Below are positions 18,269-27,084 of a stretch of DNA of 64,000 nt, one piece after another. The position numbers and the translations under genes were made by a program. Each line of letters opens with the position of its first letter. The first letter of the stretch is position 1. This DNA is from Pseudonocardia sp. C8 (GTDB lineage: Bacteria; Actinomycetota; Actinomycetes; Mycobacteriales; Pseudonocardiaceae), in contig NZ_JACMTR010000002.1 of the NCBI RefSeq assembly GCF_014267175.1, forward strand, positions 1,562,001-1,626,000. The letters are read 5' to 3'. The notes below the pieces were generated by a model. The model was given only the letters and a program-made list of their open reading frames with translations. It was not told where the DNA came from and ran no database searches.

Positions 18269-18368
18269 CCGTGTCATCTGCGCAGCCGAGTTGCATACCC
18301 GGTCCGCAGTGACACTCGCCGCTTCACATGTGCACCGGTGCACATCCACTCGGAATGAGGGCCAGAGC

Positions 18369-19577
18369 ATGACCGACTTCACCGACCTCGTCGACATGGC
18401 GTCACGCAAAATCGGCGGCCGGGTGGTGTCCACGAACGACGAGTTCTTCGTCGAGAAGGAAAACCTCATCAAACCGGAGGCTCCGGTCTCGTGCAAGGGA
18501 ATTTCCGGGAATCGAGGCGGTGTCTACGACGGGTGGGAGACGCGCCGTCGCCGGCAGCCGGGACACGACTGGGTCATCGTGCGTCTCGGGGCGCCCGGAG
18601 TCATCGACGGGGTCGTGGTCGACACCGCGTTCTTCCGGGGGAACTACCCTGACCGGATCTCGATCGACGCCTACGGCTTCGAGGACGGTGTCTCCGACGA
18701 GGAAGTCAACGATCCGGCCGTCGACTGGGTCCGCATCGTCCCCGAGACGAGCTGTCAGGGAGACACCGAGAACCAGTTCGGAGTCACCGACGACCGCCGA
18801 TACACGCACGTAAGGCTCAATATTCACCCGGACGGCGGTGTCGCCCGACTCCGGGTGTACGGACACGTGATTCCGGACCCCCGCCATCTCGACCGCATCT
18901 CGTCCGATCTGGCGGCCGTGGAGAACGGTGCCGTCGTCGTCGACGCCAGCGACAAGTTCTTCAACCCTGCCGACAACGTGATCATGCCGGGGACGGCGCG
19001 CACCACGAAGGACGGCTGGGAGACCAAGCGCCGGCGTGACGACGGGCACGACTGGCTGGTGGTGCAGCTGGCTGCGCCGGGACACATCCGGCAGGCCATC
19101 GTCGACACGTCCCGCTACATCGGCAACGCTCCCGACCGCTGCTCCCTGCAGGGGTGTGACGCGACCCGCGACGATGTCGACGACCCGACCGCATGGTGGG
19201 AGTTGTTGCCCGCCACCGCAGTGCAGCCGGACACCATCCACCGGATTCCGGTCCGGGGACCGGATCGTCAGGTCACGCACGTGCGACTCAACATCCTCCC
19301 CGACGGTGGCCTCGCCCGGCTCCGGCTGGTCGGCTACGCCACCGACACCGGACGAGCCCACCTCGGTACCCGGTGGTTCGACCATCTGCCCGAGCATCAG
19401 GCGACGCGGGTCCTCACCGATCTGGGGCTCACCGAGGGTCACGCAGGGACGCTCGTCGCCGCGCGCCCGTCCGGTGACACCGGCGCGGTGCTGTCCGCGC
19501 TGGACGAGATGGCCCCCGAGCTCGACGATGCGCTGGTGACCGCGATCCGAGAGCTGCTGCTCGGCCCCCGTACGTGA
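18369..19577 (+). CDS. alc: Allantoicase
   Basis: Hydrolyses allantoate to ureidoglycolate and urea in purine breakdown. The 402-residue protein shows the family's two similar beta-sandwich repeats: GGRVVSTNDEFF with YDGWETRRRR and GHDWVIVRLG, then VVVDASDKFF with DGWETKRRR and GHDWLVVQLA. Each ends in a THVRLNI-PDGG-ARLR stretch. The ATG at 18369 gives the typical N-terminus. Compared with usual allantoicases (about 340 residues), about 65 extra residues follow, starting near RWFDHLPEHQ. These look like the first helices of OHCU decarboxylase, without its catalytic HPRIG-type motif. It precedes a DctA-like carrier by 29 bases, probably one transcript. Confidence 0.93.
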   Translation: MTDFTDLVDMASRKIGGRVVSTNDEFFVEKENLIKPEAPVSCKGISGNRGGVYDGWETRRRRQPGHDWVIVRLGAPGVIDGVVVDTAFFRGNYPDRISIDAYGFEDGVSDEEVNDPAVDWVRIVPETSCQGDTENQFGVTDDRRYTHVRLNIHPDGGVARLRVYGHVIPDPRHLDRISSDLAAVENGAVVVDASDKFFNPADNVIMPGTARTTKDGWETKRRRDDGHDWLVVQLAAPGHIRQAIVDTSRYIGNAPDRCSLQGCDATRDDVDDPTAWWELLPATAVQPDTIHRIPVRGPDRQVTHVRLNILPDGGLARLRLVGYATDTGRAHLGTRWFDHLPEHQATRVLTDLGLTEGHAGTLVAARPSGDTGAVLSALDEMAPELDDALVTAIRELLLGPRT

Positions 19578-19606
19578 AGCCCGGTCGGCGAAGGAGGTCA
19601 GAGACG

Positions 19607-20962
19607 ATGTCCATTCCCGAAGGCTCCACGGGCCGAAAGAAGCAGCCCTTCTATCGGTCGCTCTTCTTCCAGGTAATAGCAGGGTTGATCCTCGGCCTCG
19701 TGGTCGGGTTCCTCTGGCCGGCGTTCGGTTCGGCACTCAAGCCACTCGGCGACGGATTCATCAACCTCATCAAGATGATCGTCGCGCCGCTGGTCTTCTG
19801 CGTCGTCGTCACCGGAATCGCCGGAACCAGTGACATGGCGGCATTGCGGAGGATCGGGGTGAAGGCCCTGATCTACTTCGAGGTCGTCACGACGATCGCG
19901 CTCGTCCTCGGCCTCGTCATCGCCGAGGTCTTTGCGCCCGGTCGGGGCATGCACATCGACCCGCGCACCCTCGACGCCGGTGCCGTCGAGGAGAAGACCG
20001 GCGGCGCGGAGCTGAGCGCGGGGCAGTTCATCCTCGACATCATCCCGGTGAGCGTCGTGGACTCGTTCGCGCAGAACAACCTCCTGCAGGTGCTGCTGTT
20101 CTCGTTGATCAGTGGTGTCGCCCTGGTGGCGCTCGGCGACCGTGGCAAGCCGTTCATGACTCTCCTGCAGAGTTTCCAGGAACTGATCTTCCAGATCGTC
20201 GGCTATGTGATGAAATTGGCGCCCCTCGCGACGTTCGGGGTGGCCGCGTTCACCGTCGGCGAGTACGGCGTGGACTCGCTGCTCGGCTTCGGGAAGATGA
20301 TCGGGACGTTCTATGTCGCGGTTGCCGCATTCCTGGTGTTCCTGGCCGTGCTGGTGCGACTCACGGTCGGTGTCGGCCTGTTTCGCGTGGTCAACTACGT
20401 GCGCGAGGAAGTCGCCCTCGCCGCGTTCACCGGTTCGTCGGAAGCGGTCCTTCCCCAGCTGACGGAGAAGTTGGAGCGGGCGGGCTGTTCCCGATCGGTC
20501 GTCGGGATCGTCCTGCCCGCAGGTTACTCGTTCAACCTGGACGGGGCCTCGCTCTTTCTCACCGCATCGGTGGTGTTCCTGGCCCAGGCTCTCGATGTCG
20601 ACCTGACACTCACCCAGCAGGTGACCATCATTCTGGTCGCCATCGTCACGTCGAAGGGAATGGCGGGTGTGGCCGGCTCGGCCTTTGTCGCGCTGACCGC
20701 GACACTGGGCGTGGTCGGCGGAATTCCGGCGGCCGCGGCGGCGCTGATCCTCGGACCCGACCGGATCATCGGCAAGGGTCGCACCGCGACGAACACCATC
20801 GGGTACGTGATCGCGACGCTGGTGATCGCGCGATGGGAAAAGCAGCTGGATCGGGAGCAGCTCCGGAAGGCCCTCAGCCGTCGTCCGCAACCGGAACAGG
20901 CAGTCCAGCCCGATAGCGGTACTCCTGCAACCGCTGACGTGGCGAGCTCGTCCGATCGATGA
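19607..20962 (+). CDS. dctA: Dicarboxylate/amino acid:cation symporter (DctA/GltP family)
   Basis: A 451-residue membrane carrier of the DAACS family. Visible marks are the TM1 region, the serine-rich re-entrant loop (FTGSSEAVLPQL), the second hairpin GYSFNLDGASLFL and the TSKGMAGVAGSAFVALTATL stretch. These bind substrate and sodium or protons. ATG at 19607 is chosen because AAGGAGGT lies 6 bases upstream. Substrate is likely a C4-dicarboxylate or acidic amino acid; after allantoicase, an acidic intermediate of purine degradation such as allantoate or oxalurate is possible. A hairpin follows directly. Confidence 0.92.
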   Translation: MSIPEGSTGRKKQPFYRSLFFQVIAGLILGLVVGFLWPAFGSALKPLGDGFINLIKMIVAPLVFCVVVTGIAGTSDMAALRRIGVKALIYFEVVTTIALVLGLVIAEVFAPGRGMHIDPRTLDAGAVEEKTGGAELSAGQFILDIIPVSVVDSFAQNNLLQVLLFSLISGVALVALGDRGKPFMTLLQSFQELIFQIVGYVMKLAPLATFGVAAFTVGEYGVDSLLGFGKMIGTFYVAVAAFLVFLAVLVRLTVGVGLFRVVNYVREEVALAAFTGSSEAVLPQLTEKLERAGCSRSVVGIVLPAGYSFNLDGASLFLTASVVFLAQALDVDLTLTQQVTIILVAIVTSKGMAGVAGSAFVALTATLGVVGGIPAAAAALILGPDRIIGKGRTATNTIGYVIATLVIARWEKQLDREQLRKALSRRPQPEQAVQPDSGTPATADVASSSDR

Positions 20963-20970
20963 TTCTGTAT

Positions 20971-21005
20971 CGGGCCACCCGGCACGCCACCTGCCGGGTG
21001 GCCCG
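20971..21005 (+). terminator. Terminator after the dctA-like gene
   Basis: Perfect 14-bp stem (20971-20984 with 20992-21005, core GGGCCACCCGG) and a 7-base loop CGCCACC, 9 bases after the stop. It closes the allantoicase-carrier transcript. Confidence 0.75.
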
Positions 21006-21193
21006 TGGACGAGACCGAACGCCGGACGCAACGGCAGGTCGCGCCGGCGTCGGTCCTGATCGGGCTACGCAAGTGGTGAACACAGGTCGGCTCCTCCAGT
21101 GCCGCAGCGCTACGCTTGCTCCCCGAGTGAAGTACGGCATAGAATTGCCCGATTCGGATGCGACTGCAGCGATGCAACGTCCAGGAGGCACTG

Positions 21194-21871
21194 GTGGGAG
21201 CCGATCGGTTCACTATGCCGGCGCCGCCGGACAAGGCCACCGCGTTGCGCGATTGGGTGCGGTCCGAGATTCGCGCACGGATTTCCGACGGGCGGCTCCA
21301 GCCCGGGGAGCGAGTGCTGGAGCGAGAAGTCTGCGAAGGCCTCATGGTCTCGCGTGTTCCGGTACGGGAAGCGATCAGGTTGCTGGAGGCGGACGGGTAC
21401 CTGCGCGTCGTCCCTAATCGAGGTGTCGTTGTCAACGAACTCACCCCCGACGAGATCGAGCAGATCTTCGACGTCCGCGAGGCGCTCGAAACGCTGGCGG
21501 CACGCCTTGCCGCGCGACATTCGGACCAGGGTGACATCGAGAACATGACGCTCTTGCTCGTCGAATGCCGTCAGGCCATCGACGCGGGCGACCTGGCGCT
21601 CGTGGGGCGGCTCAACGCGGAGTTTCATTTCGCGCTGCGTTCGGCCGCGCGAAACAAGTTCATCATTGATCGTGAGGAACCACTCATCGGTCGCCTGCAC
21701 TGGGTGTTCCAGCGCAGCCCCGATCCGGAACGGGTCTGGCGCGGGCACCGTTCGTTGCTCGACGCCGTCATCGCGGGGGACGAGGAAGCCGCGGCGGCTG
21801 CGGCTGTCCTGGACAACGAGCACAACCGACAGATCGCTCTCACCAGGGTGCGGGCAGAACCGCGAGCGTAA
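21194..21871 (+). CDS. GntR-family regulator, FadR/FCD subfamily
   Basis: The 225-residue regulator has an N-terminal winged helix-turn-helix (about residues 14-75: RISDGRLQPGERVLEREVCE, SRVPVREAIRLLEADGYL) and a C-terminal FCD helical domain. The latter contains metal/ligand-site residues within LVGRLNAEFHFALRSAA and later histidines. GTG at 21194 has AGGAGG 5 bases upstream, better than the ATG at 21158. It is the parent of the 138-bp fragment at 17630-17767. Located after the allantoicase and carrier genes, it probably controls purine-derived substrate use. A TGTATACA-type palindrome upstream of allantoicase is a candidate target. Confidence 0.9.
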   Translation: MGADRFTMPAPPDKATALRDWVRSEIRARISDGRLQPGERVLEREVCEGLMVSRVPVREAIRLLEADGYLRVVPNRGVVVNELTPDEIEQIFDVREALETLAARLAARHSDQGDIENMTLLLVECRQAIDAGDLALVGRLNAEFHFALRSAARNKFIIDREEPLIGRLHWVFQRSPDPERVWRGHRSLLDAVIAGDEEAAAAAAVLDNEHNRQIALTRVRAEPRA

Positions 21872-21981
21872 CCGCTGGATTCGCCGGCCTACGCTTCCTT
21901 GTTCTCATCGACTGGCGCCGACGGCCGGACTGCCGCGGCGAGAGGGAGAGACCGGCCGTGGCGTTGTCGGCGCCCGGCTGT

Positions 21982-22128
21982 TCAGCGCTTGCCGCGGAAC
22001 CGCGACAGCATCTGCTGGGCCTTGGCCCGGTTGCGCGGGTCGCTCGCCATCCGCTTGGCCTGCTCGGTGTACTTGCGTCCCTGCGGGCTCTTCAGGAACG
22101 CCTGGATTCGCTGCACGATGCCTGCCAT
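21982..22128 (-). CDS. Small conserved actinobacterial protein (48 aa)
   Basis: A short minus-strand gene from ATG 22128, with GGTGGAGG upstream, to TGA. It encodes a basic, helical protein: MAGIVQRIQAFLKSPQGRKY, then AKRMASDPRNRAKAQQMLSR and a lysine/arginine end. Short proteins of this pattern are common and conserved in actinomycetes, but no function is known to me. Clean frame, good ribosome site and high codon-position GC support a real gene. Confidence 0.7.
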   Translation of the reverse strand: MAGIVQRIQAFLKSPQGRKYTEQAKRMASDPRNRAKAQQMLSRFRGKR

Positions 22129-22950
22129 CTCGACCTCCACCTGACCGGGCGCCGCCGCGGATCGGGACGTCCGACACCCGAGTGTGCCTGACCGGGCAGT
22201 GGAGTGCGCGAGCCGGCACCGTCCCGCACAGCGGGTGCACCGTGTGGTGTCGTCCGCCGGCCCTCCTCATGGCCCGGGCCGGCGGGGTGCTGATCCGGCG
22301 GCCACGCCGAGACAGCGGTCGACATCACCCGGCTGGCCGGCCTGCGGTCCGGTCGGCTGGCGCAGGTTAACGACGTCCGCCTGTAGTGGACAACGTGCGT
22401 TCAGGTCTGGACGGCGATTGGCCGCACGGTGAGCGGGTGGAACGGCCACACGAGCCGTCCGGCGTCGTGACCAGGGAGGCACTGTCGCGGCCGGCAAGAT
22501 TCATCCTCTGTTCGACGCGCTCGCGGTGGTCACCGCACGGAAGTCGGCTGTAAAGGGTTGTCATCTGTGGGTGAACACGGTCTACTCACAAGGCGTATCG
22601 GATGTGGCCGCGCTCACGCACGGCATCGATGCCCACGCCCTTCGGAGGTCCAGAGATGTCGACCGGCGAGGCCCTCAGCTCGACGACCCCGGCTGCGACG
22701 CCGTCATCCACGAGCCCGAAACGACCTCGACGAGGACCAGGCCGGCCCGGTCGTTTCCAGCCGTGTCGGTCTGCGGTGCGGGTCAGGGGAGGTGGCCTCG
22801 CGGTCACGTCAGGGAGCTCGGCGCTGCTCCGGCGTGGCCACGGAACGTCGTGTTGACGACGACGTCCCGATGGCGGGCGGATCGATGCCGGCGACCGACA
22901 GCCGCATCGACCGTCCTGTCGGAGTTCGGCATCGACAGCGGGGATGACGC
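22129..22950. other. Long non-coding stretch before the symporter gene
   Basis: About 820 bases without a supported gene. Open frames on both strands look like GC-driven shadows without ribosome sites. A weak promoter-like pair TTGTCA-N17-TCTACT lies at 22558-22586 on the plus strand and could serve the symporter. No tRNA, hairpin or repeat stands out. Confidence 0.4.
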
Positions 22951-24618
22951 ATGGACTTGGTGAGGTTCAACGGGCCGACCACGATCGTGATTCTGGTCGG
23001 GTTCTTCGGCGCGATGCTGTATGTCGTCCGGAAGATCGCCAAGAAGCAGGAAGATGCCGATGCCTACATGACGGCCGGCAACCGTGTCGGGTTCGGGATC
23101 TCGGCGGGCAGCATGACCGCGACCTGGATCTGGGCGTCGTCGATGTACGCATCGGCGACCTCGGGATATCTCTACGGGGTGTCCGGCCCGATCCACTACG
23201 GGTTGTGGGGTGCCCTGATGATCCTCTTCATCTACCCCTTCGGACGCAGGATCCGAGCGGTGGCACCGAAGGCGCACACGCTGGCCGAGGTGATGTATGC
23301 CCGGCACGGGCGTTCGAGCCAGCTGATGCTCGCGGCCTCCAACGTGGTCGGAAGCGTGATCAGCCTGACGTCGAACCTGATCGCCGGAGGTGTGCTGATC
23401 GGCCTGCTGACCCCGCTCGGGTTCACCCAGGGCGTCGTTTCGATCGCAATCGGGTTGCTCGTCTACACGGTGTGGTCCGGCTTCCGTGCCTCGGTGCTGA
23501 CCGACTTCATCCAGGTCGTCGCAATGCTCGGGGTGGTGATCGTGCTCATCCCGGCGGTCTTCTACCTCGCCGGCTTCCCGGACGCGTTCTCGTCCGGCGC
23601 AGGCAACGTGAGCCCGGAGCAGAGCAACTTCTTCTCCAGCGAGGCGTTCCTGCAGCAGGGCGCGCCCTACATTGCGGCGGTGCTCGCCTACGCGATCGGT
23701 AACCAGACGATCGCGCAACGCCTCTTCGCGGTCCGCGAGGACCTCATCCGGAGGACGTTCGTGACGGCCACGCTCGGCTACGGCGGGACGGTGATCGGGA
23801 TGGGCATGTTCGGGGTGATGGCGCTGTACCTGGGCATGGAGCCGCTGGACGGCGACCCGAACAACATCATCCCCCAGCTGGCGGCGACCTACCTGCCGGT
23901 CGGGCTCCTGGTCGGATTCTTCGTCCTGATCATCGGGTCGCTGTGCTCCACCGGGGATTCGGACCTGTCGGCGCTTTCCTCGATCGCGATGGCCGACATC
24001 TACGGGCAGAACATCGCGGGGAAGGACAAGGCGAATCCCCGTGTGATGCTGCTGATCGGGCGGCTGACGATGGTGGCGGCGACCGCGGTGGCGCTGGTGT
24101 TCGCCAGCATGCAGCTCGACATCCTGGACATGCTGGTCTTCGTCGGTGCGCTCTGGGGTGCGCTGGTGTTCCCGGTGATCGCCAGCTTCTACTGGGGGAA
24201 GGTGACGAACGCGGCCTTCACGACTGCTGTGCTCGTGGCCCTGGTGTTGTTCATCCCGATCCGCTTCCAACTCGTCGACCTCGGCGGTGGGCTCTGGCTC
24301 GCGGTCGACGTTCTCGCCATCGTCGGAGTGGGGGTCGTCGCGGGGCTGATGGCGTTCGGCTTCTTCGGGCTGCGGGCCGGCAAGGTCGTCGGGACCGCGG
24401 CGGCGCTCGTGGTCACGCCGTTCGCGTTCGGCGCCGTGCACGAGTACCACGTCCTGTCGGCGTCACTGATCGCCTATGCGGTGAGCACCGTCGTGTGTTT
24501 CCTGATGTCGGTCAGGTCCGGCCAGTCGTTCGACTTCGCGGTCATCAAGCGCGTGACCGGAAACTTCGACGAGAAGGAGGCGCTGAAGCCTCGCGAGGAC
24601 CCCCTGCCCGATCCCTGA
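22951..24618 (+). CDS. Sodium:solute symporter family transporter
   Basis: The 555-residue, roughly 13-14-helix membrane protein has SSS family features: AYMTAGNRVGFGISAGSMTA near residues 39-60, WIWASSMYASA, and the later SGFRASVLTDFIQVVAMLG stretch typical of the sodium/substrate region. It imports an organic solute with sodium. The order and neighbours (allantoicase, GntR) make urea, allantoin or a nitrogenous acid plausible substrates; some close homologues are urea/polyamine-type carriers. It is followed 44 bases later by a 43-residue membrane protein, which is usual for certain SSS carriers. Confidence 0.9.
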   Translation: MDLVRFNGPTTIVILVGFFGAMLYVVRKIAKKQEDADAYMTAGNRVGFGISAGSMTATWIWASSMYASATSGYLYGVSGPIHYGLWGALMILFIYPFGRRIRAVAPKAHTLAEVMYARHGRSSQLMLAASNVVGSVISLTSNLIAGGVLIGLLTPLGFTQGVVSIAIGLLVYTVWSGFRASVLTDFIQVVAMLGVVIVLIPAVFYLAGFPDAFSSGAGNVSPEQSNFFSSEAFLQQGAPYIAAVLAYAIGNQTIAQRLFAVREDLIRRTFVTATLGYGGTVIGMGMFGVMALYLGMEPLDGDPNNIIPQLAATYLPVGLLVGFFVLIIGSLCSTGDSDLSALSSIAMADIYGQNIAGKDKANPRVMLLIGRLTMVAATAVALVFASMQLDILDMLVFVGALWGALVFPVIASFYWGKVTNAAFTTAVLVALVLFIPIRFQLVDLGGGLWLAVDVLAIVGVGVVAGLMAFGFFGLRAGKVVGTAAALVVTPFAFGAVHEYHVLSASLIAYAVSTVVCFLMSVRSGQSFDFAVIKRVTGNFDEKEALKPREDPLPDP

Positions 24619-24662
24619 CCACCCGGACCCGGACGCGGTCCGAGGGAGAAACGGAGCACCGA

Positions 24663-24794
24663 ATGGACGTCATCTGGCTGAGTGGCTACGTGCTGGTCTG
24701 GCCGGCGCTGGTCGCAGGCATCCTGTTCGTCATCTCCCGGGCCTTCATCACCGAATGGCGAGAAGCGCGCCGCGAAGGGCGAGACATCATCTGA
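24663..24794 (+). CDS. Putative transporter small subunit (43 aa, one membrane helix)
   Basis: Starts at ATG 24663 with CGGAG upstream and encodes one transmembrane helix (WLSGYVLVWPALVAGILFVI) followed by a charged tail ITEWREARREGRDII. Tiny proteins of exactly this design are found next to SSS symporters in actinomycetes and are called putative transporter small subunits. It probably assists folding or activity of the adjacent symporter. Too short to be verified by domain. Confidence 0.75.
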   Translation: MDVIWLSGYVLVWPALVAGILFVISRAFITEWREARREGRDII

Positions 24795-24957
24795 CACGGA
24801 GGTGCGGCGGCCCCGGGCCCCGGGTGCGGGCCGGGAGCCGATCGACGGCCACATCCTGGCGCCGGGGATCGGGCCACGCGCTCGGCGTTGCGTCCCCGCC
24901 GGGCTACCGTCGTCAGTACGGCGGGGCGCCTGCGGTGGGCGCCGGGGCGGTGACGAC

Positions 24958-25575
24958 ATGGACACGACCGCGACGACGACCGCGTCCTCGGACGCGGGGG
25001 AGCGGCTGACCGAGCAGGCCTGGCGGGATGTGATCGCGCAGCTGCGCGCCTTCGTCCGGCGGCGCATCGCCGACCCGGACCGCGCCGACGACCTGGTCGG
25101 GGAGATCCTGCTGCGGGTCCACCAGGGTATCGGCACGGTCGACGACCGCGAGCGGCTCGCGCACTGGGTGTTCCGGGTGGCCCGCAACGCGGTCATCGAC
25201 GAGTACCGCCGCGGCGGGCGCGACCGCGAACGCCTGGTGCCGGAGCAGGTCGAGGCGACCGACGACGGCCCCGTGCCCGGGGACGAGGACCCGGACGCGG
25301 CGCTGGGGGAGCTGTCGCACTGCCTGCGCCCGCTGCTCGTGGGGCTGCCGCCGGACCAGCGGCGGGCGGTGGAGCTGATCGATCTCGATGGGTGGCCGCA
25401 GGCCCGCGCGGCGCGCAGCGAGGGTGTCTCGCTGTCCGGGATGAAGTCCCGCGTGCAGCGCGGCCGGCGCCGGCTCGCAGACCTGCTCGGGCAGTGTTGC
25501 GCGCTCACCCTGGACGCCCGCGGCGTGCCCATGGACTACGCGCCGTCGCGGCCCTGCGACTGCGGGAACTCCTGA
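24958..25575 (+). CDS. sigZ: RNA polymerase sigma factor, SigZ-like ECF
   Basis: 205 residues with sigma region 2 (DDLVGEILLRVHQGIGTVDD, then LAHWVFRVARNAVIDEYRR) and region 4 helix-turn-helix (LPPDQRRAVELIDLDGWPQA, then GVSLSGMKSRVQRGRRRLAD). The C-terminal tail with paired cysteines (CCALTLDARG) and a final CDCG matches SigZ-type factors, whose tail cysteines are thought to sense metal or redox state. ATG at 24958 is chosen. No anti-sigma gene is adjacent. It converges on the ArsI/CadI-like gene with a shared terminator; a functional link to metal stress is an inference only. Confidence 0.85.
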   Translation: MDTTATTTASSDAGERLTEQAWRDVIAQLRAFVRRRIADPDRADDLVGEILLRVHQGIGTVDDRERLAHWVFRVARNAVIDEYRRGGRDRERLVPEQVEATDDGPVPGDEDPDAALGELSHCLRPLLVGLPPDQRRAVELIDLDGWPQARAARSEGVSLSGMKSRVQRGRRRLADLLGQCCALTLDARGVPMDYAPSRPCDCGNS

Positions 25576-25583
25576 GCGCGTCG

Positions 25584-25616
25584 GGGCGGCGGCCGGCCAC
25601 CGGCCGGCCGCCGCCC
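25584..25616. terminator. Bidirectional terminator between sigZ and arsI
   Basis: A perfect 15-bp stem (25584-25598 with 25602-25616, built on GGCCGGCC) around a 3-base loop ACC. It lies 9 bases after the sigZ stop and 9 before the stop of the converging gene. Confidence 0.8.
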
Positions 25617-25624
25617 GCGTCCGG

Positions 25625-26086
25625 TCAGCCGCAGCAGGTGCTGTCGGCGGTGTCCCGGGCGGCACAGCTCACCGCGCACACGGACGTGCTCGCGCCGTCC
25701 GGGTTCGACGGGTCGTCGTCGGTGACGGCGTAGTACTCCCACCAACCGTGCGGGACGTCCGGCGCGGCGACGAACACCTTGTCCTGCACCGCGTGGCAGC
25801 ACACGTCCTGCTCGGCGACGGTCGTGTCCAACCCGGCGGCGGTGAACCGGGCGAGCGCGGCGGTGACGTCGCCGGCGGTGGGGGCCTCGACACCGAGGTG
25901 GTTGAGCCGCTCGGGCGCACCGGGGTTCTCGATGAGCACGAGCTTGAGCGGCGGGTCGGTGACGACGAAGTTGGCGTACCCGGCGCGCACCTTGTGCGGT
26001 GGCACGCCGAACAGCCGGGTGTAGAAGGCGGTCGCCTCGCCGATGTCGTCGACGTTGAGCGCGAGCTGGATCCGCGTGCCGGTCAT
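25625..26086 (-). CDS. arsI: ArsI/CadI-family VOC metalloenzyme
   Basis: A 153-residue vicinal-oxygen-chelate protein. The CCH cluster at residues 96-98 is the hallmark of ArsI (C-As lyase for trivalent methyl- and aryl-arsenicals) and the cadmium-induced CadI. Likely iron ligands are Gln7, His63 (LNHLG) and Glu117 (WWEYY), by family analogy. The tail is cysteine-rich (CAVSCAA, CCG end), which may help bind metal. It converges with the SigZ-like gene and shares its terminator. No arsR or other ars genes are nearby, so CadI-like metal stress is an alternative role. Confidence 0.85.
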   Translation of the reverse strand: MTGTRIQLALNVDDIGEATAFYTRLFGVPPHKVRAGYANFVVTDPPLKLVLIENPGAPERLNHLGVEAPTAGDVTAALARFTAAGLDTTVAEQDVCCHAVQDKVFVAAPDVPHGWWEYYAVTDDDPSNPDGASTSVCAVSCAARDTADSTCCG

Positions 26087-26235
26087 GGTCGGAACTCCTT
26101 GGTCGAGAGGGCTTGCCGAACGCCCCTCATGACGCGTGCGCGGCCGGCAGGACGCATCCCGCCCGGGTGCTGCGTCCCGTCGACGCGGACGTCGTCAGTC
26201 ACGGGGTCATCGGCACACGACCCTGGGAGGACCAG

Positions 26236-27081
26236 ATGACGACCACGACCCCCGAGCAGGACGCCGACCGGGCCCTGAAGGCGAAGCACCGGGCGCTGTG
26301 GGCGGCGGGCGACTACCCGCGGATCGCGACCGAGCTGATCCCGCAGTTCGGCCCGCTGCTCGTTGACGCAGCCGGTGTCCGTCCGGGGCAGCGGGTGCTC
26401 GACGTCGCTGCCGGCACGGGCAACGCCGCCGTCCCGGCCGCGGAGCGCGGCGCCGTGGTGACGGCGTCGGACCTGACCCCCGAGCTGTTCGAGGCCGGCC
26501 GCCGGACCGCCGGCGAGCGCGGTGTCGACCTGGAGTGGGTGGAGGCCGACGCCGAGGCGCTGCCGTTCCCCGACGACGCGTACGACGTCGTGCTGTCCAG
26601 TGTGGGCGCGATGTTCGCGCCGCGGCACCAGGTCGTCGCCGACGAGCTCGTGCGGGTCACGGCGCCGGGCGGCACGATCGCGATGATCAACTGGACGCCG
26701 GACGGCTTCATCGGGCAGCTGTTCCGCACGATGGCGCCGTACGCGCCGCCGCCCCCGCCCGGCGCGAGCCCGCCGCCGCTGTGGGGCGACGAGGGACACG
26801 TGCGGGAGCTGTTCGGCGACCGCGTCACCGACCTGCGGGCCCGGCGCGCCCGGATCGTCATGCAGCACGACGGGGACCCGGCCGGGTTCCGCGACTACTG
26901 GAAGCAGCACTACGGCCCGACGATCGCGGTGTACCGGTTCAACGCCGACCGGCCGGACCGGGTGGCCGACCTCGACCGCGACTTCCTGGCGTTCCTCACC
27001 GACCGGAACCGCGGCACCACCGGCCGCGCGACGTACGACGCCGAGTACCTGGTCGTCACCGCGCGCAAGCGGGAGGGGTGA
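26236..27081 (+). CDS. Class I SAM-dependent methyltransferase
   Basis: 281 residues with the SAM-binding motif I (VLDVAAGTGNAAVPAA, about residues 55-70), an acidic end to strand 2 (TASDLTPELF), and the UbiE/methyltransferase-11 pattern EADAEALPFPDDAYDVVLSS. It probably methylates a small molecule; substrate unknown. ATG at 26236 has GGGAGGACC upstream; a longer frame from 26113 lacks a site. It is divergent from the ArsI-like gene and 3 bases from azlC. It could be arsenic-related by location, but it lacks the ArsM-type cysteine pattern. Confidence 0.88.
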   Translation: MTTTTPEQDADRALKAKHRALWAAGDYPRIATELIPQFGPLLVDAAGVRPGQRVLDVAAGTGNAAVPAAERGAVVTASDLTPELFEAGRRTAGERGVDLEWVEADAEALPFPDDAYDVVLSSVGAMFAPRHQVVADELVRVTAPGGTIAMINWTPDGFIGQLFRTMAPYAPPPPPGASPPPLWGDEGHVRELFGDRVTDLRARRARIVMQHDGDPAGFRDYWKQHYGPTIAVYRFNADRPDRVADLDRDFLAFLTDRNRGTTGRATYDAEYLVVTARKREG

Positions 27082-27084
27082 CCG

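Larger units (their letters stand above)
17881..18368. other. Non-coding debris and upstream region of allantoicase
   Basis: No supported gene. The 3' portion should hold the promoter of the allantoicase gene; a palindrome and a promoter-like pair are listed separately at 18221-18230 and 18239-18268. Confidence 0.4.

Noticed and set aside
22804..24450. Long minus-strand ORF opposite the SSS symporter
   Set aside because: Histidine/arginine/aspartate-rich shadow with no family signal; the plus-strand symporter is clear.
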